A DNA stretch of 64,000 nucleotides from the NCBI GenBank assembly GCA_029255685.2, contig CM055311.2:201001-265000 (forward strand), given 5' to 3'. This stretch comes from Silene conica. Taxonomy: Eukaryota > Streptophyta > Magnoliopsida > Caryophyllales > Caryophyllaceae. Under the pieces are notes generated by a model. The model ran no database searches. It was not told the origin of the DNA and saw only the letters and a program-made list of their open reading frames with translations. Positions 33,506 to 45,883 of the stretch are shown here, piece by piece. The first letter of the stretch is position 1; every line of letters starts with the position of its first letter. The position numbers and the translations under genes are program-made.

Positions 33506-35640
33506 TTGCCAACCGTTGCCAACTGTCCCCCACCCTATCACTTTAAATTTCAAATTTTATTCCCCTATTTATTACCCTTTACCCCTCTTTTCATCTTTAC
33601 CCTTTTAGTCTTTTTCAACTTCCATTTTCTTTTCCCTTTCTTCAAGTTTCCCAACTTCCGCTTTCTCCGACCATCTTTTGCTTTCCTTTCCCGATTGACG
33701 TACGGTTTTCTTGTGATTTCTTTGATTATCGTTGTGATGGCTTCCCACTCATTTTCCCCGCGTTCTTTATTAAATAACGATTACCGTATCGACTCGTGCT
33801 TCTCCCTCATGGACCCATCCGTGGTTAGGGATTTTTTCCCTTTCACTGAGAATGTTGAACTTGTCGTCCCCCGACCTGGCCAAGCGCCTGACGCTTACTG
33901 CCCTGGGTGGACCACCTTCTACCTGTACCCATTCTCCCCAGGGCTATCTTTTCCCTTTCCTGCACTCGTGCAGCAGTTCCTCCATCACTCCAAACTCCCA
34001 CTCTGGCAGATTAATCCTCATGCATGGAGGATACTCCTTTTCCCTTTCTCTCCTGAATGAGCGCCATTCCCTCGACATTACTCTGGGGGACCTTGCCCAT
34101 GTCTACACGGTGCGGGGCCTTGGTGGTGCCCAATATACTTTGCGTATCAAGTCCAAGGCGGACCTTCCTATCATCCTTCCACCTAAGCCCAAGGATGCAG
34201 GGTGGTCCGCGCAATTTGTCTTTGTACGGGTGGATTCGCTCCCTCCGCCTGTGGATTATATCTACACGGATCCCATTACGGGGCGTAAAGGTACTTGCAG
34301 CCCCTTCATCTTGTCTTTCTTCTCATTATCGCTTACGTTCTTACTGTTTTTTCTGTGCAGGTGTGAAAGACTTAGTTCCCTCGCCTGACATCACGAAGTC
34401 TTACAACAAGTTGTTCGGGTTGGACGCAGACGCCCGCCGCTTCAATAATTTATTCGCCCAGACTGATCAAGAGGAGATGTCGACCAGTTCGGCTAGGACA
34501 AATATGACTCCAGCAGAGATGCTCGCCGATCGCAAGAAGAGGGCCATGGTCTCTGCAGTGAAGCCCCTTGCGAAGAGAAAGCTGGGACCTGGTGAACCAC
34601 TGCCTGCCTCCAAGAAGGTCGCTCTGCCTGCTCCCTCAGATTCGACTCCTTCTGTCGGCCACCTACTCCCTCCACCTCCTGTTGTTTCCTCCAGGACGCG
34701 CAACAAGGCTTCTTCCTCAACCGCTCTTGCTAAGAGGTCTCCTTCCCCTGTGGTGGAGGACCTTAGCCAGGACATCATCTATCTGCCGGAAGGTTTCAGC
34801 TGTGCTCTGGAGGAGGACCCATGGCCTGTTATGGACCGTCTGCTTACTCCTGGCTCGGAGGCGCTGCTGAAAGATCAGCCTGTTATGCCGTTGTGGCATC
34901 AGGCTGCAGAGGACCTCTTCTCTGTGAGTCCTTCCTCATCCTTTTTCTTTCTTTGTAGTGCCTGTATTTTTACTGTTTTGACTGACCGTTGGTGGCTCGG
35001 ACTTTCCTCCAGGGTTTTCAGAAGGTATTGATGGGGTGCCGCAAAACCGAGGCTATGTCCCAGGAGGTGAGTTCCTTGAAGACCGGTCTGGACGCTGAAT
35101 GGGGGCTCCGTGCAAGAAAGTCAGAAGAGCTGATGTGCTCCCAGGCCAGGGTGGCTGAGCTGGAGGAGGCCCTTACCAGGTTGCGCAGGGAGAAGGAGGA
35201 GCAGGATGCCCAGCTGGCTGAGAGGGATGTGCGGCTGAAAGTTGGTGGCTAAGAAAAAGACCCTGGAGAAGGTGCTGTACGACATGGCTCCTTATTCCTC
35301 TTTAGAGACGAGGATAGCTTGCCTGAAGGAGTACAAGGAGGGGGAGCATTAGAAGTGGGACTTGGAGGGGGAAGAGCGGCTTATGGCGGACCTGTTCCCT
35401 GTTGTTCCTGTGGTCCCTGAACTTTCGGACATTAATCCTGATGGATCCCTTCGCTCACCACTCCCAGGCTCTCCAGAGGTCCAGAGTGCTGCTCCGGCTT
35501 CTCCTGCTCCTGCTGGTGTCTTCCAGGACCAGGTTGTTGACACTCCTGCTGAAGAAGGTTCTTCCTCTACCAAGCATTCGGGTGGTGAGCCGGTGGTGGA
35601 GGAAGCTGGTGATAACTAATTTCTGCGCCCTGAGTGGCAT
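33506..35640 (+). mobile_element. antisense ORF region of element A (PF04195-like domain, coiled coil)
   Basis: Plus-strand open segments run opposite to gag-pol and lie between integrase and the 3' LTR, where Tat elements such as Grande carry an antisense gene. The first part (GWTTFYLYPFSPGLSFPFPA, INPHAWRIL) resembles the PF04195 putative gypsy-type transposon domain. Later parts are serine/proline-rich with basic stretches, then a coiled-coil segment at about 35060-35250 (LEEALTRLRREKEEQDAQLA) and an acidic, proline-rich end. Function unknown. Whether the gaps are introns or breaks cannot be settled here. Confidence 0.6.
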
Positions 35641-35644
35641 TTAG

Positions 35645-36460
35645 ACTTTGTTGTTTTTATTTTGTTGTTGACTGGGCTAGTGCCCATAACATTTTCCCGC
35701 GCCCTGGGCCCTGCGTGGCGGGCTTACTTTCGTTTTTCCTTGTTTTGTTTGAACTGTGCTGGGTGCTGCCCAGTAACTTTTAGCAGCTTTTTGTGCTGCC
35801 TTAATTATGCGTTTGCGGACAGCTTTTTACATCCTGTTTTCCTTTGTTTTGTTTTGTTTATGCATGCTTGTGTGTGTTTGGCCATGTGTGAGTGCTGGCT
35901 TCAGGGTATACCCATCTCAGTCGGAGGCTGCCAGGCTTTCGTGGGTGCTAAGTATCGTGGGCGGCAGTGTCCCAGTTGCTCGTACTTCGCTATACCCACG
36001 CAGTGTAGAAAACTGAGTGTGATTTAACTCGTGTTTGTTTTCACAATAGATAACATGTTGCAAGTATTCGTAGTAAGAACAACTTCGAGTGGAATTTCAT
36101 TAGCTTCATGAAAATCGAATTTTTCAGATAATTCCGTCAAGATAGCTGGATCCTGAGGGTAGTACATTCTGGGTAACTAAAACATGTAATGTAAAAATGA
36201 GTAAATACCCTAGAATCTGGACGTAGGTTCTGGGCGTAGGTTGTGAGGATGTTCTAGGGTGCTCCTTCTTCATGCATGATACTTCTTCAGATGGAGGATG
36301 TTCCAGGGCCTGGGTACCATGTTTCCCTCCATGTCCATTAGCCTGTAGGATCCGCTTCCTGTTGCGCTCTCCACCTGATAGGGGCCCTCCCAATTGTAAG
36401 CGAATTTCCCGGCTTTTTGGTTCTTCGTGTTCTGGAATACTTTTCTGAGGACTAAATCTC
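35645..36460. other. spacer of element A between antisense ORF and integrase end
   Basis: It holds the 3' flank of the antisense ORF (T-rich, to about 36060) and the tail of the pol region on the minus strand (GGPLSGGERNRKR-like text near 36340-36390, corresponding to the post-integrase region of element B at 53600-53750). Confidence 0.45.
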
Positions 36461-36464
36461 CTAC

Positions 36465-37429
36465 TTAGAGAGTCCTGATCTTCACGTTTTTGTTGTAACT
36501 TCGGGCCACCATTTGTTTGTAGGCAGCCATTCTGATGGCAGCGCTGGTTCTGAGCTCGTCAACTGTGTCCAGGCTGCTGACCATTTCTGTTTGATTGCGT
36601 TCTTCTGCTAGGCAGCCGTATCTCTGGGTTGGCACCTTCACTTCTGCTGGGATGACCGCCTCTGCCCCGAATACCAAACTGAAAGGGGTCTGACCTGTTG
36701 CTGTCTTGGTGTGGTTCTGTCAGACCACAGGAACAGGGGTAACTCGTCTGCCCACTTGCCTCTGGCTTCTTCCAGCCTTCTCTTCATGTTGTCCATGACT
36801 ATTCTGTTGCTGGATTCTGCTTGGCCATTTGTTTGTGGGTACCTGGGAGCAGCTTTTAGTAGGGTGATATTCCAACTAGCACAAAATGCTTCTGTTTTGT
36901 TGGATATAAATTGCGAGCCATTGTCACACACAATTTCAGAAGGTATACCGAACCTGCAGATTATATTGCGTTTAAGGAAGGATATCACCTGATTTTCTGT
37001 AACCTAGGAGAAAGCTTCTACTTCTATCCACTTGGAGAAGTAGTCTGTTAGTGCGAGCATGTAGGTTCTGTTTCCAGGTGCTCTGGGCAGTGGTCCTACG
37101 ATGTCCATCCCCCATTTCATGAAGGGCCAGGGCGATATGATCGGGTGCAGGGGTTCAGCGGGTTGATGCGTGATAGGAGCGTGTTTCTGGCAGGCTTCAC
37201 ATTTCTTGGCGAGTTCCACTGCATCTCTCTGTATTGTCGGCCAGAAATATCCCATTCTGATTGCTTTATTAGACAGGCTCCTGCCCCCTGCATGATTTCC
37301 GCAGTCTCCGCTGTGGAGATCATGCAAGACTGTTTGCCCTTCCTTGTCGCCCAGGCATCTCAGGTAAGGTCCTGCGAGCGACTTCCTGAACAACACACCA
37401 TCTATTAGTATGAATCTAGAAGCTTTCAT
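36465..37429 (-). mobile_element. element A integrase region
   Basis: The zinc-binding HHCC part (HSGDCGNHAGGRSLS, CEACQKH) and the catalytic core (WGMDIVGPLPRAPGN, DYFSKWIE, CDNGSQFIS, TNGQAESSN) are recognisable, followed by a C-terminal part. Integrase inserts the cDNA into the host genome. Fossil, with several breaks. Confidence 0.85.
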
Positions 37430-37519
37430 TTTGAACCCCCTTACCTCTTTCTTATCTACTGGCAGAGTTCCGTCTTTCAGCCAGTTTTGGTAAGGTGTTC
37501 TCCGGTCCTCTAGCTCTGG

Positions 37520-38440
37520 TTACCCCGTGGTATTGCTAAGGATGCCTAATCCTGCTTCCCACTGGGTGCTGGAGTTTTCAACTTCCCGGTCTTCCTGGGA
37601 AGTTGACAGTTCCAACACGTGGGTAATGGGGATTGAGGAGATGTCTCCTGGTTTGAATGTTGCCCCCAGGTTAGCCAGTGCGTCTGCCTCTGCGTTCTGC
37701 TCCCTGGGTATCTGCTCTATTTCGAAGGTAATGAACCTTGCCTTCTTGTCTTTGACCACCTCCAGGTAAGCCGCCATTCTGGGGTCCTTAGCTTCGTACT
37801 CGCCATTGATGTGGTTTACTATGAGTTGCGAGTCGCTGAATGCCTGGAGGTATCTAACCTTGAGGTCCAGGGCTAGTTGGAGTCCTTGGATCAAGGCCTC
37901 ATACTCCTCTACGTTGTTGGTTGCTTGGAACTCACACCGTACTGCCTGAACAATCATGTCTCCTTGAGGGGACCTGAGCACCATTCCTACTCCTGCTCCG
38001 CGGCTGTTGGAAGCTCCGTCTACGTGCAGCGTCCAGCAGCTTTCTTCCGAGTCCATTTTTGGGGGTAGGGTTTCTCTGGCCGCCTCTTTTTCCAACCCTG
38101 GACTAAAATCAGAAACAAAATCTGCAAGCGCTTGTGATTTTATTGCGGTCCTGGTTTTGAATTTTAGGTCGTAGCCACTGAGGTGGACGGACCATTTAGA
38201 CATTCTTCCAGAAAGTTCTGGCTTACTCAGTATGGGTCTCAGGGGGTAGCTAGTTAAGACTGATATGGAGTGAGATTCAAAATAGGGTCTCAGTTTATAT
38301 GAAGCTGTAACTAAAGCGAGAACAAGCTTTTCAGGAGCTGTGTACCTGGTCTCTGCAGGAAGCAGAGACTTACTGACATAGTAGACTGGGTGTTGAACCC
38401 CCTCGTGCTCTCGTACCAGGACTGCACTGACCGCTTCTTC
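37520..38440 (-). mobile_element. element A RNase H and archaeal-type second RNase H
   Basis: The first RNase H is seen as LYLYLSVTEEAVSAVLV, VYYVSKSLLPAETRY and LSGRMSKWSVHLSGYDL. The second, of the kind that marks the Tat lineage, begins WTLHVDGASNSRGAGVG, with NVEEYEALIQGLQLAL, SDSQLIVNHINGEYEA and IPREQNAEADALANLG. Two RNase H domains in tandem distinguish Tat from other plant Ty3 groups. Confidence 0.88.
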
Positions 38441-38442
38441 TG

Positions 38443-38889
38443 TTACCGAGAGGTACAGATACAATGGTTCCCCTGGTTCTGGCTTGGATAGGAGTGAGGG
38501 GTGCTGAGGTATTGCTTCAGCTCCGCGAATGCCCTTTCGTGCTCCTCTGTCCACTCGAACCTTTGGCTCTTTCGTAGTATGTCGTAGAACAGGCTGCACC
38601 TGTCGGAGGATCTGGATATGAACCTGTTGAGGGCGGCTACTCTGCCAGTCAGTTTTTGCACGTCCTTTGTGTTCTGGGGGGACTCCAGTTGAAGGAGCGC
38701 TTTGATCTGCTCGCTGCTTGCCTCGATCCCTCTCTGTGTGACCATGTACCCCAGGAATTTCCCGCTGGAGACTCCGAATGTGCACTTGGAGGGATTCAGC
38801 TTCATTTTGTATTTCCTCAGTATGCTGAAGGTTTCTTCCAGGTGTTGGGTGTGCTGGCTGGCTGCCTTGGATTTGACTACCATGTCGTC
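38443..38889 (-). mobile_element. element A reverse transcriptase, part left of B
   Basis: The minus strand carries DDMVVKSKAASQHTQHLEET, KLNPSKCTFGVSSGKFLGYM and LTGRVAALNRFISRSSD, the thumb and connection side of Ty3 reverse transcriptase. Element B begins at 38890, within the YIDD active-site codons. Confidence 0.88.
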
Positions 38890-39391
38890 TATTTTGGTAC
38901 AATTTCTAATGAGTTGAATTTTTTGTGATGTAGGTCAAAGTGCCAACCAATATAAAGATTAACGTAGAAAACGAGTATGAAAATCAAAGAAACAAAACGA
39001 CGCAGGAGGTTTTTGGTGACGCGGAAAAACCCAAGAGGGAAACAACCGCGGGGGGAACGGAATCCCACCAATATTTTCACTATGTTCGAGAGTTTTTACT
39101 GTTTGAGAGGGATACAAGTGCTTGCGTAAGTAGACAAATTACAATGGATGCATGAATGAATAAAAAATGCCCTAACTTCTTCTTTTATAGCTGTAGACTT
39201 GTGCTTAACCGATTCTGCTCTGGTCCTGGAGTATTGGAGGGAATGTAGGGGAATATTCTTCTAGGGTTTTGACCCATTCTCCTACTTCAACGACTCTTTT
39301 CTTGCGTGCGGTCTGCTCTGTGGTGGGCTGTTGGTACCTTTTATTTGTCCTTGGGACCAAATAGTGAGATGAGGATTTTTGGGCTAAATAA
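38890..39391 (-). repeat. element B, 3' LTR
   Basis: It matches 59628-60132 over its whole length. The minus-strand purine tract AAATTTGGGGGAAAT lies just inside it (39392-39406). Confidence 0.88.
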
Positions 39392-39639
39392 TTTCCCCCA
39401 AATTTCAGCCTGACTTGGCTTCAATTGGGCTGGAATTTCACTCTGCTCCCAAGCGTGCTTCTGGAATTCATACGGGTAGTTAAGGGTTGCTGACGATGCT
39501 CACGTAGGCTACCCACTAGGCAATTTTCTCAACCACCCATTAATGGTATGTCCCCTCAACTATTTCAACTTCCCACTTGCGTTCACTTTTTAACTTTTGA
39601 ATTCAAACTTACCCTTCATTTTTAACCGTTCATTTTTTC

Positions 39640-39645
39640 TATAAA
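39640..39645 (+). promoter_or_regulatory. TATA-like box upstream of the antisense ORF of B
   Basis: CTATAAATTCCC lies about 130 bp before the ATG at 39775, followed by a pyrimidine-rich leader (39660-39745). It fits a promoter for the antisense gene of a Tat element. Position and sequence only. Confidence 0.35.
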
Positions 39646-39774
39646 TTCCCTTTAACCGTTCCTCTTTTCACTTTTACTATCTTCAAATTTCACTTTCTTT
39701 CACCTGCTTTCTTTCCCTTTCTTGCTTTCTTTTTCACAGTAAAATCTTTTTACCACGACCTTCGAAATTTCATA

Positions 39775-40024
39775 ATGTCTGCTCCTTGTTCTTCTGTTGC
39801 TACCCCTACTGGCCGCTCTTCTGGATCTTCTCCTGCGCTGGGGGTCTACTCTGGTCCCTTTCCGTCACAGAAACTGCTGGCTCCTAGATATCTCTGCGAT
39901 TCTGCCTTTGATGAGTCCCACGCTGCTCTGATCAAGGTCAGGTTTGGTTTCCCGGATGGGGTTGTCTACCACTTCCCCCTCGCCGGTGGGAAGGCGGACT
40001 TCGCGAGGGAGGGGTGGACCTGTT
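39775..40024 (+). mobile_element. antisense ORF of B, part left of C
   Basis: It opens with MSAPCSSVATPTGRSSG and reaches VVYHFPLAGGKADFAREG. It is in the same place and orientation as the antisense ORF of A, and is cut by the insertion of element C at the TCTAT target. Confidence 0.65.
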
Positions 40025-40029
40025 TCTAT

Positions 40030-41504
40030 TGAAGAGTCTATTGATATGATATACTCAAGAAGGGGGGGGTTGAATTGAGTATGCCTTCTTTTTAAAATCT
40101 TCTTCGATGTATGCGTAGTTGTATGATGATCGTTGAGTAGAGCAATAATAAAGTAGAGACAAGATATTTTTGAAGTGGTTCAGTCTCACACTCTGAGACC
40201 TACGTCCACTATTCTCGATTAATAAAATTAGTACCAACTCTGGATTACAATTTTATCAACCCTACTCGTGTGACTTTGATGTTAGTCACAACTCAATCTA
40301 GATACCGCTAAATATCTAGCTACGACAAATACCGTTAAATATTTGTCTTACAACGAGTACCGCTAAATACTCAATCTATCTTACGTGAATAAGATAAAGT
40401 CTTCAATAGTTTCTTGGTGTCACAATCTTGAATGAAAAAGATCAATGCTTGAGCACTTGAATCTTGAATCGGATTTGACAATTAAAGCTCGAATATGAAG
40501 AACAAGATCGGCGGTTTTCTCTTGATTTGCGTGTATGTGTGTTGTGTATTTCGTGTCAATTAATGTATCAAAGGTAGTCTATTTATATAGAATATGTATC
40601 TAGGTATTTCAAACCCTAGATGATTTAGGAATATTACTTAAAACTAGAATACTAGTTTTTTAGTAATACTACCCTAAATCTAATCTTAATATATTTAGGA
40701 AAGATATAATAATATACTATAGGTATTATATAAGGAATCAATTTCCTAATTCATATTTAGGAAAGATCTTTATATAATAAACAATTAGTATCCTTATTAA
40801 ATCAACTTCCTAAATCATGTCAAAGATAATAAAATATATTACCATAATATAATCTTAGTTTATTTAGGACATTAAATAAATACATAATATTTATTTAAGT
40901 AAGTCCCACACGATTTGGTAATGTGGCATATCACACGATTTCCAAAATCGAAACAAACTATATTTAGACTATATATTTTTGACAATTAAAATCATATAAA
41001 AATCTTTAGTTTATTTTAGTAATAAATAATTATCTCATAAGATATTTATTTATTTCTTATTTAACCAAAAGATATTTTATATAATCCTATTAAGATTAAC
41101 AATTCCATATTTAAATAGAATACCATCTAAACACTAATTCACACGACACAGATAAGGAAACCAATGTTTCAACTTATCCACATATATATCGATCATTTCT
41201 TCATAATGTAGAGGTATAGCTACGAGCTATAACTTGAATCAAACTTGTACTAAAGTTATAGTTGATAATTATAACTTTAGTTCATTATGCGCGCTTGTGA
41301 TCTTCTATCAATCTTCGACTTAGTCAATTCATTGACTAATATGCTTGAATCTTTTATACTTGATTGATTAGATCTTGTTACTAATGTTCTGTACACTTAG
41401 CACACGATTATACATACGAGTATATAATATATAAATATCTAGACTTGTCATTATCAAAACATAAACATATATACTATATATATATTTGAATATATGGTTC
41501 AACA
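40030..41504 (-). repeat. element C, 3' LTR (1475 bp)
   Basis: It begins TGAAGAGTCTATTG and ends GGTTCAACA. The purine tract on the minus strand (AAAAAGGGGGAATT) lies immediately inside at 41505-41518. No difference from the right LTR was seen. Confidence 0.95.
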
Positions 41505-42202
41505 AATTCCCCCTTTTTGATGATGGCAAGTCTCTCTTAGATTCCGTGTCTAAGTGTATGTTCCCCCTCAATATAATAAGGGTCATTCATAGCAAAGAGT
41601 CACTTAGGGTTTTTATCTTCTATCTATCCCATATCTTTTAAGGACCCTAAGAGACAATGGATTACGACAAGGAGCAAGCTTAGGCAAATTCTAATCTAAG
41701 TCGCATTTTTCCCCCTCTTGACATCATCGAAAAGATGAGAACAAGGACATGAAACGACTAGAATAATACACTACGAAACATAAGCAAGCACATAACGAGT
41801 CGAAATAATATGAACATAGAAATATCACACAATCACATACGGAATGTTAAAAATATACACAATCAATCCGAATTATTAAGCCAATGGGCCGAATGAAAGG
41901 ATAATAGGGTTTAAGGAAAATTGGGCCGGCTTAGATGAATAAGTTCCTGCAAAAGGTAACAAATTAGATGGGCCAAAGGATATGTAATGGAATTGGGCCG
42001 CATCAAAACAATTATAAAGGCTGGGGGGATTAGGAAATCCAAGGAGGCAAAACAAAACATAACATAGCCTCGGATTCCTAATGGGCTAGGTAATAAGTTG
42101 GGCCATAAAAGCTAAGAGTGTTTAGAAGTCCAACCCAGGACTTGAACAAAACAACGACAAAACAACTTCAAGTTTAACAGAAACAGAGACGGAGATGGCG
42201 GT
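41505..42202 (-). other. element C 3' untranslated region
   Basis: Non-coding stretch between the purine tract and the extra ORF. It contains GGGCCG/GGGCC words (GGCCGAATG, TTGGGCCGG, GATGGGCC) and no ORF of note. Confidence 0.5.
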
Positions 42203-43756
42203 TTAGGAACGAGAGCTGGAAGCAGGGGTCTTTGCATACGGACTCACGTACTCGGGTCGGGTTCGGAACTCAAGGGTGTCCAAACGATCCAAACAACTAC
42301 TGACATTCCTTCCTTGAGCATTTAAAGCCAACTCGAAGTTGAGTATCTTCAATGAAAGCGCCTTAACCGCTTCAAGAGCTTGGCTCGCATCTGTGCGCAA
42401 GAACCCATGATCCCTTACCAAAGCACCGCCTTGAGTCGTAAGAAAGGACAAACGATCACTCATCGCCAGTAATTCAGAGCAAACAACCGAGACCTCTGAG
42501 CCAATTTTCACCAAATGCTTGTCTACTTTCGCCATCCATTCCTTTACTTCAACCTCGAACTCACGACTACTACCTGCACGATTTTCCGAGGTACCCGAAT
42601 GTTCTTTTTCCTTTTTAATCTGACACAACCCTAAAATCTGATCCATCTTTGATTCCAAGTCTACAAAAGATGGAGATGGAGTAGGACGGGGTCCCTCCTC
42701 ACCCGTCTTCCCAAAAGCCAAATCAACACCATCAAATGTAATGCCCATCAATTTTAGTAACTTGTCACACATACGATCACGGGGTTTAACACCAAAACTA
42801 CAATCGTCCACAACACCTTTCTTCAACAAAATTTCAGAAACCCACATGCCATAAGGAATATCAAGAGTCGAACTTGGTTTTTCTTTAATTAAAACAGAGG
42901 AAACTTGACAAATTTTCGAACAGAGCAAGAATGCGAGGTTGATTTTGTTTCCCTCCAACCAGTGAAATAAGACGATAGCTTCAACACTTGACAATTTATC
43001 ACGACCTCCTCTTCTAGGCAGAATCGTGTTCCAAAGATAGTTAACAAACAACTTTAATTTCGGGGAGAAGGAATTTGTGAGTAGTGGAGAGACTTCAGTG
43101 GCATTGGGATCAAAGTATTGTTTGATCATCATTTTCTGTTCGTGAGTAACTACTCCCCATTCCTTTCGGGTATCAATATCAAGTCCCCTTGGATCAAGTT
43201 GAAAAATTTCACATATATCGTCTAAAGAAACTTCGACATCCCTTCCATTTACTACGGCCTTTAACCCGGTTTCAGTCGATTTAACAGAGGCAAAGAATTG
43301 AAGTAATTCAACTGGAAAGATTAACCCTGAGAAATTGCTAACATATTCCCACCCTTGAAACTCTAAAAACTGTTTAAAGAAGAGCAGAGATTTAGAACCG
43401 TTTACCCAGGTTGTCGGATAGAAGCGACCGGCATGAATGGCATAAGGAAGAAGGCGGTTAATGAGAATGCCCTCATTCTTGGTCATACGAACACGTTCTA
43501 ATCCCTCTTGAGTAGCTTCGACGGAATAGTCTTTGAACAGAGGACGAGGGTTCTTGGAATCCCTTTCTTGCATGTCGTCCGAAATTGGAGAAGCAGCTCG
43601 ATTAAGTTTTCGACGTTTACCAGTTTCTTGGGTTGGACTCATGGTGACAATGGGGGTCGGAGATGGTGGTGGTGACGGTGTAGGTGAGGGTGGAGAAGGT
43701 TTCTTTTGTTGTGAGCGAGTGGCTTTTGAGGGTGGCATGTTGGTGGTGATAAACAA
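42203..43756 (-). mobile_element. element C extra ORF downstream of pol (517 codons)
   Basis: One open frame starts MFITTNMPPSKATRSQQK, with proline-rich and basic segments. A central globular region has FKQFLEFQGWEYVSNFSG, LDDICEIFQLDPRGLDI and AIVLFHWLEGNKINLAF, resembling the putative plant transposon protein domain (PF20167 type) found in Maximus and Athila elements. A predicted helical tail follows (about residues 370-490). The position matches the env-like ORF of SIRE elements, but I see no signal peptide or clear membrane segment, so an envelope role is not supported. Confidence 0.7.
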
Positions 43757-44263
43757 TGGTGGTTTCAGGTGTAGTTTTTGCGGAGGTTTTGAAGGATTTT
43801 AATGGAGGTTTGAAGTTTGTGGAATTTTATGGAGTTATTAGTTGGGGACGGTAAGGAGGTAAGTAATTGAGATGAGTTGTGGTAAGTTTGGGGTAATAAT
43901 TATGGTTAGGTAAAGTCAAAGGCTAGGGTCTAGGGTCTAGGTAGGGGTACGTGGCAGTGGGGACCGACACACACGGTTTGTGTGTTGTGTTGAGGTAAGT
44001 TTTAGTTTATTTTGTAATATTTGTGCATTATAATTTGTATAATATGTTAAAACGTATATGTAGGTAAATTATAATATGTGACGTAATATTATTGTGAGAT
44101 CGATTGTGTACACATTCATATGTAAATCATATAATATAACTATAAACACAAAATTTATCATCGAATATATACATACACATGCAGCGGAGTATACGGACAC
44201 AGTCATATAATCTCATCTAAACCGTAGTCAATCATTGGGTTATTTTTTGCTTTTAAGATTTGA
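43757..44263 (-). other. element C spacer between pol and the extra ORF
   Basis: About 0.5 kb of non-coding sequence, AT-rich near 44000-44200. SIRE-type elements may express the downstream ORF by read-through or splicing across such a spacer. Nothing here shows which. Confidence 0.45.
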
Positions 44264-45883
44264 TTAGGTGCCACCGATTAAACCAATTTCCAATCGCAAA
44301 GTCTCAAAGCGTTCTCTAGCCAATGGTTTAGTGAAGATATCTGCCCATTGTTTTTCCGTACTACAAAATTCCAATTTTATATTTTTCTTTTCAACATGGT
44401 CTCTTAGAAAGTGGTGTCTAATTTCAATATGTTTGGTCCTCGAGTGCTGGGCTGGGTTTTTAGATATAATTATAGCACTCGTATTATCACATAATATAGG
44501 CACACATCCGACATCAACACCATAATCATGTAACTGTTGCTTTAACCATAAAAGTTGAGAACATACCAGAGCGGCTGCAATATATTCTGCTTCAGCAGTT
44601 GAGAGAGCGACAGAATTTTGTTTCTTGGATCCCCAAGATATAATACAAGGACCTACAAAGGTAGCAAGTCCGGAGGTACTTTTTCTGTCTAAAGAACATC
44701 CTGCATAATCCGCATCTGAATATCCTACTAAGTTAAAGTTACAGTCCATGGGATACCATAGATATAATTTTGAGGTTCCGATTAGGTATCTTAAAATTCT
44801 CTTAACTGCAATCATGTGTGATTCTTTTGGTGCAGATTGGAATCTTGCACAGACACAGACACTAAACATTATATCTGGACGACTTGCTGTAAGATAAAGA
44901 AGTGAGCCAATCATACCTCGATAAGTTGTTTCGTCTACAGACTTACCATCTTCGTCTTTGGTTAGCTTCTTATCTGTGACCATTGGAGTAGGCATTGCAT
45001 GAGAGGTTTCCATTCCAAATTTCTTTAGTAACTCTTTGACGTATTTTTGTTGATGAACTTTGATTCCTTCTTCAGTTTGTTGTATTTGAAGTCCAAGGAA
45101 GAACTTTAGTTCTCCCATCATACTCATCTCGAATTCAGAAGTCATCAACTCAGAGAAGTACTTGCACAACTTTTTATTAGTTGAGCCAAAAATAATATCG
45201 TCAACATAGATCTGAACGACTAGTAGATCTGAGTTTTCACTTTTAAGAAATAGGGTTTTATCCACAGATCCTCTCTTGAATCCACTCTCCAATAGGAATT
45301 TTGATAATCTGTCGTACCATGCTCTAGGTGCTTGTTTCAGACCATAGAGAGCTTTGTCCAATTTGAATACATGATCCTTGAGTTTGCTATCAGGAAATCC
45401 AGGAGGTCGTTCAACAAATACTTCCTCTTGGAGATAGCCATTAAGAAATGCAGTCTTAACGTCCATCTGAAATAGCTTCATTCCCTTGTGTGCTGCAAAT
45501 GCAATGAGTAGTCTTATTGCCTCAAGACGAGCAACAGGAGCAAAGGTTTCGTCATAATCGATCCCTTCCTGTTGGTTGTATCCTTGAACTACCAATCTGG
45601 CCTTGTTTCGCACAATGACTCCAGTGTCATCCAACTTGTTTCTGAATACCCATCTAGTTCCAATGACAGTTCTGTCCTTAGGTCGAGGAACAAGATGCCA
45701 AACTTTGTTTCTTTCAAATTGCTGGAGTTCTTCTTGCATGGCAACTATCCAGTCTGGTTCTGCGAGAGCTTCCTTGATATTTGAAGGTTCAATGGTGGAG
45801 AGGAAGGAGTAGAATGAGCAAAAGTTATTTAAGCTCCTTCGAGTCTGAACTCCATCTGTTAGGCTTCCTATGACATTGTCCAA
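44264..45883 (-). mobile_element. element C reverse transcriptase and RNase H region
   Basis: Copia-type reverse transcriptase motifs are clear: [67 protein letters not shown], and YVDDIIFGS at the active site. RNase H follows with [32 protein letters not shown] and CDNTSAI. The ADIFTKPL tail is typical of Copia. Confidence 0.93.

Noticed and set aside
33506-35640. Host genes on the plus strand between 33.5 and 35.7 kb
   Set aside because: Location between integrase and the 3' LTR, the parallel ORF in element B and the PF04195-like domain show they belong to the Tat element.
42203-43756. Calling the extra ORF of element C an envelope protein
   Set aside because: Position fits env-like ORFs of SIRE elements, but no signal peptide, membrane segment or glycoprotein feature is visible.
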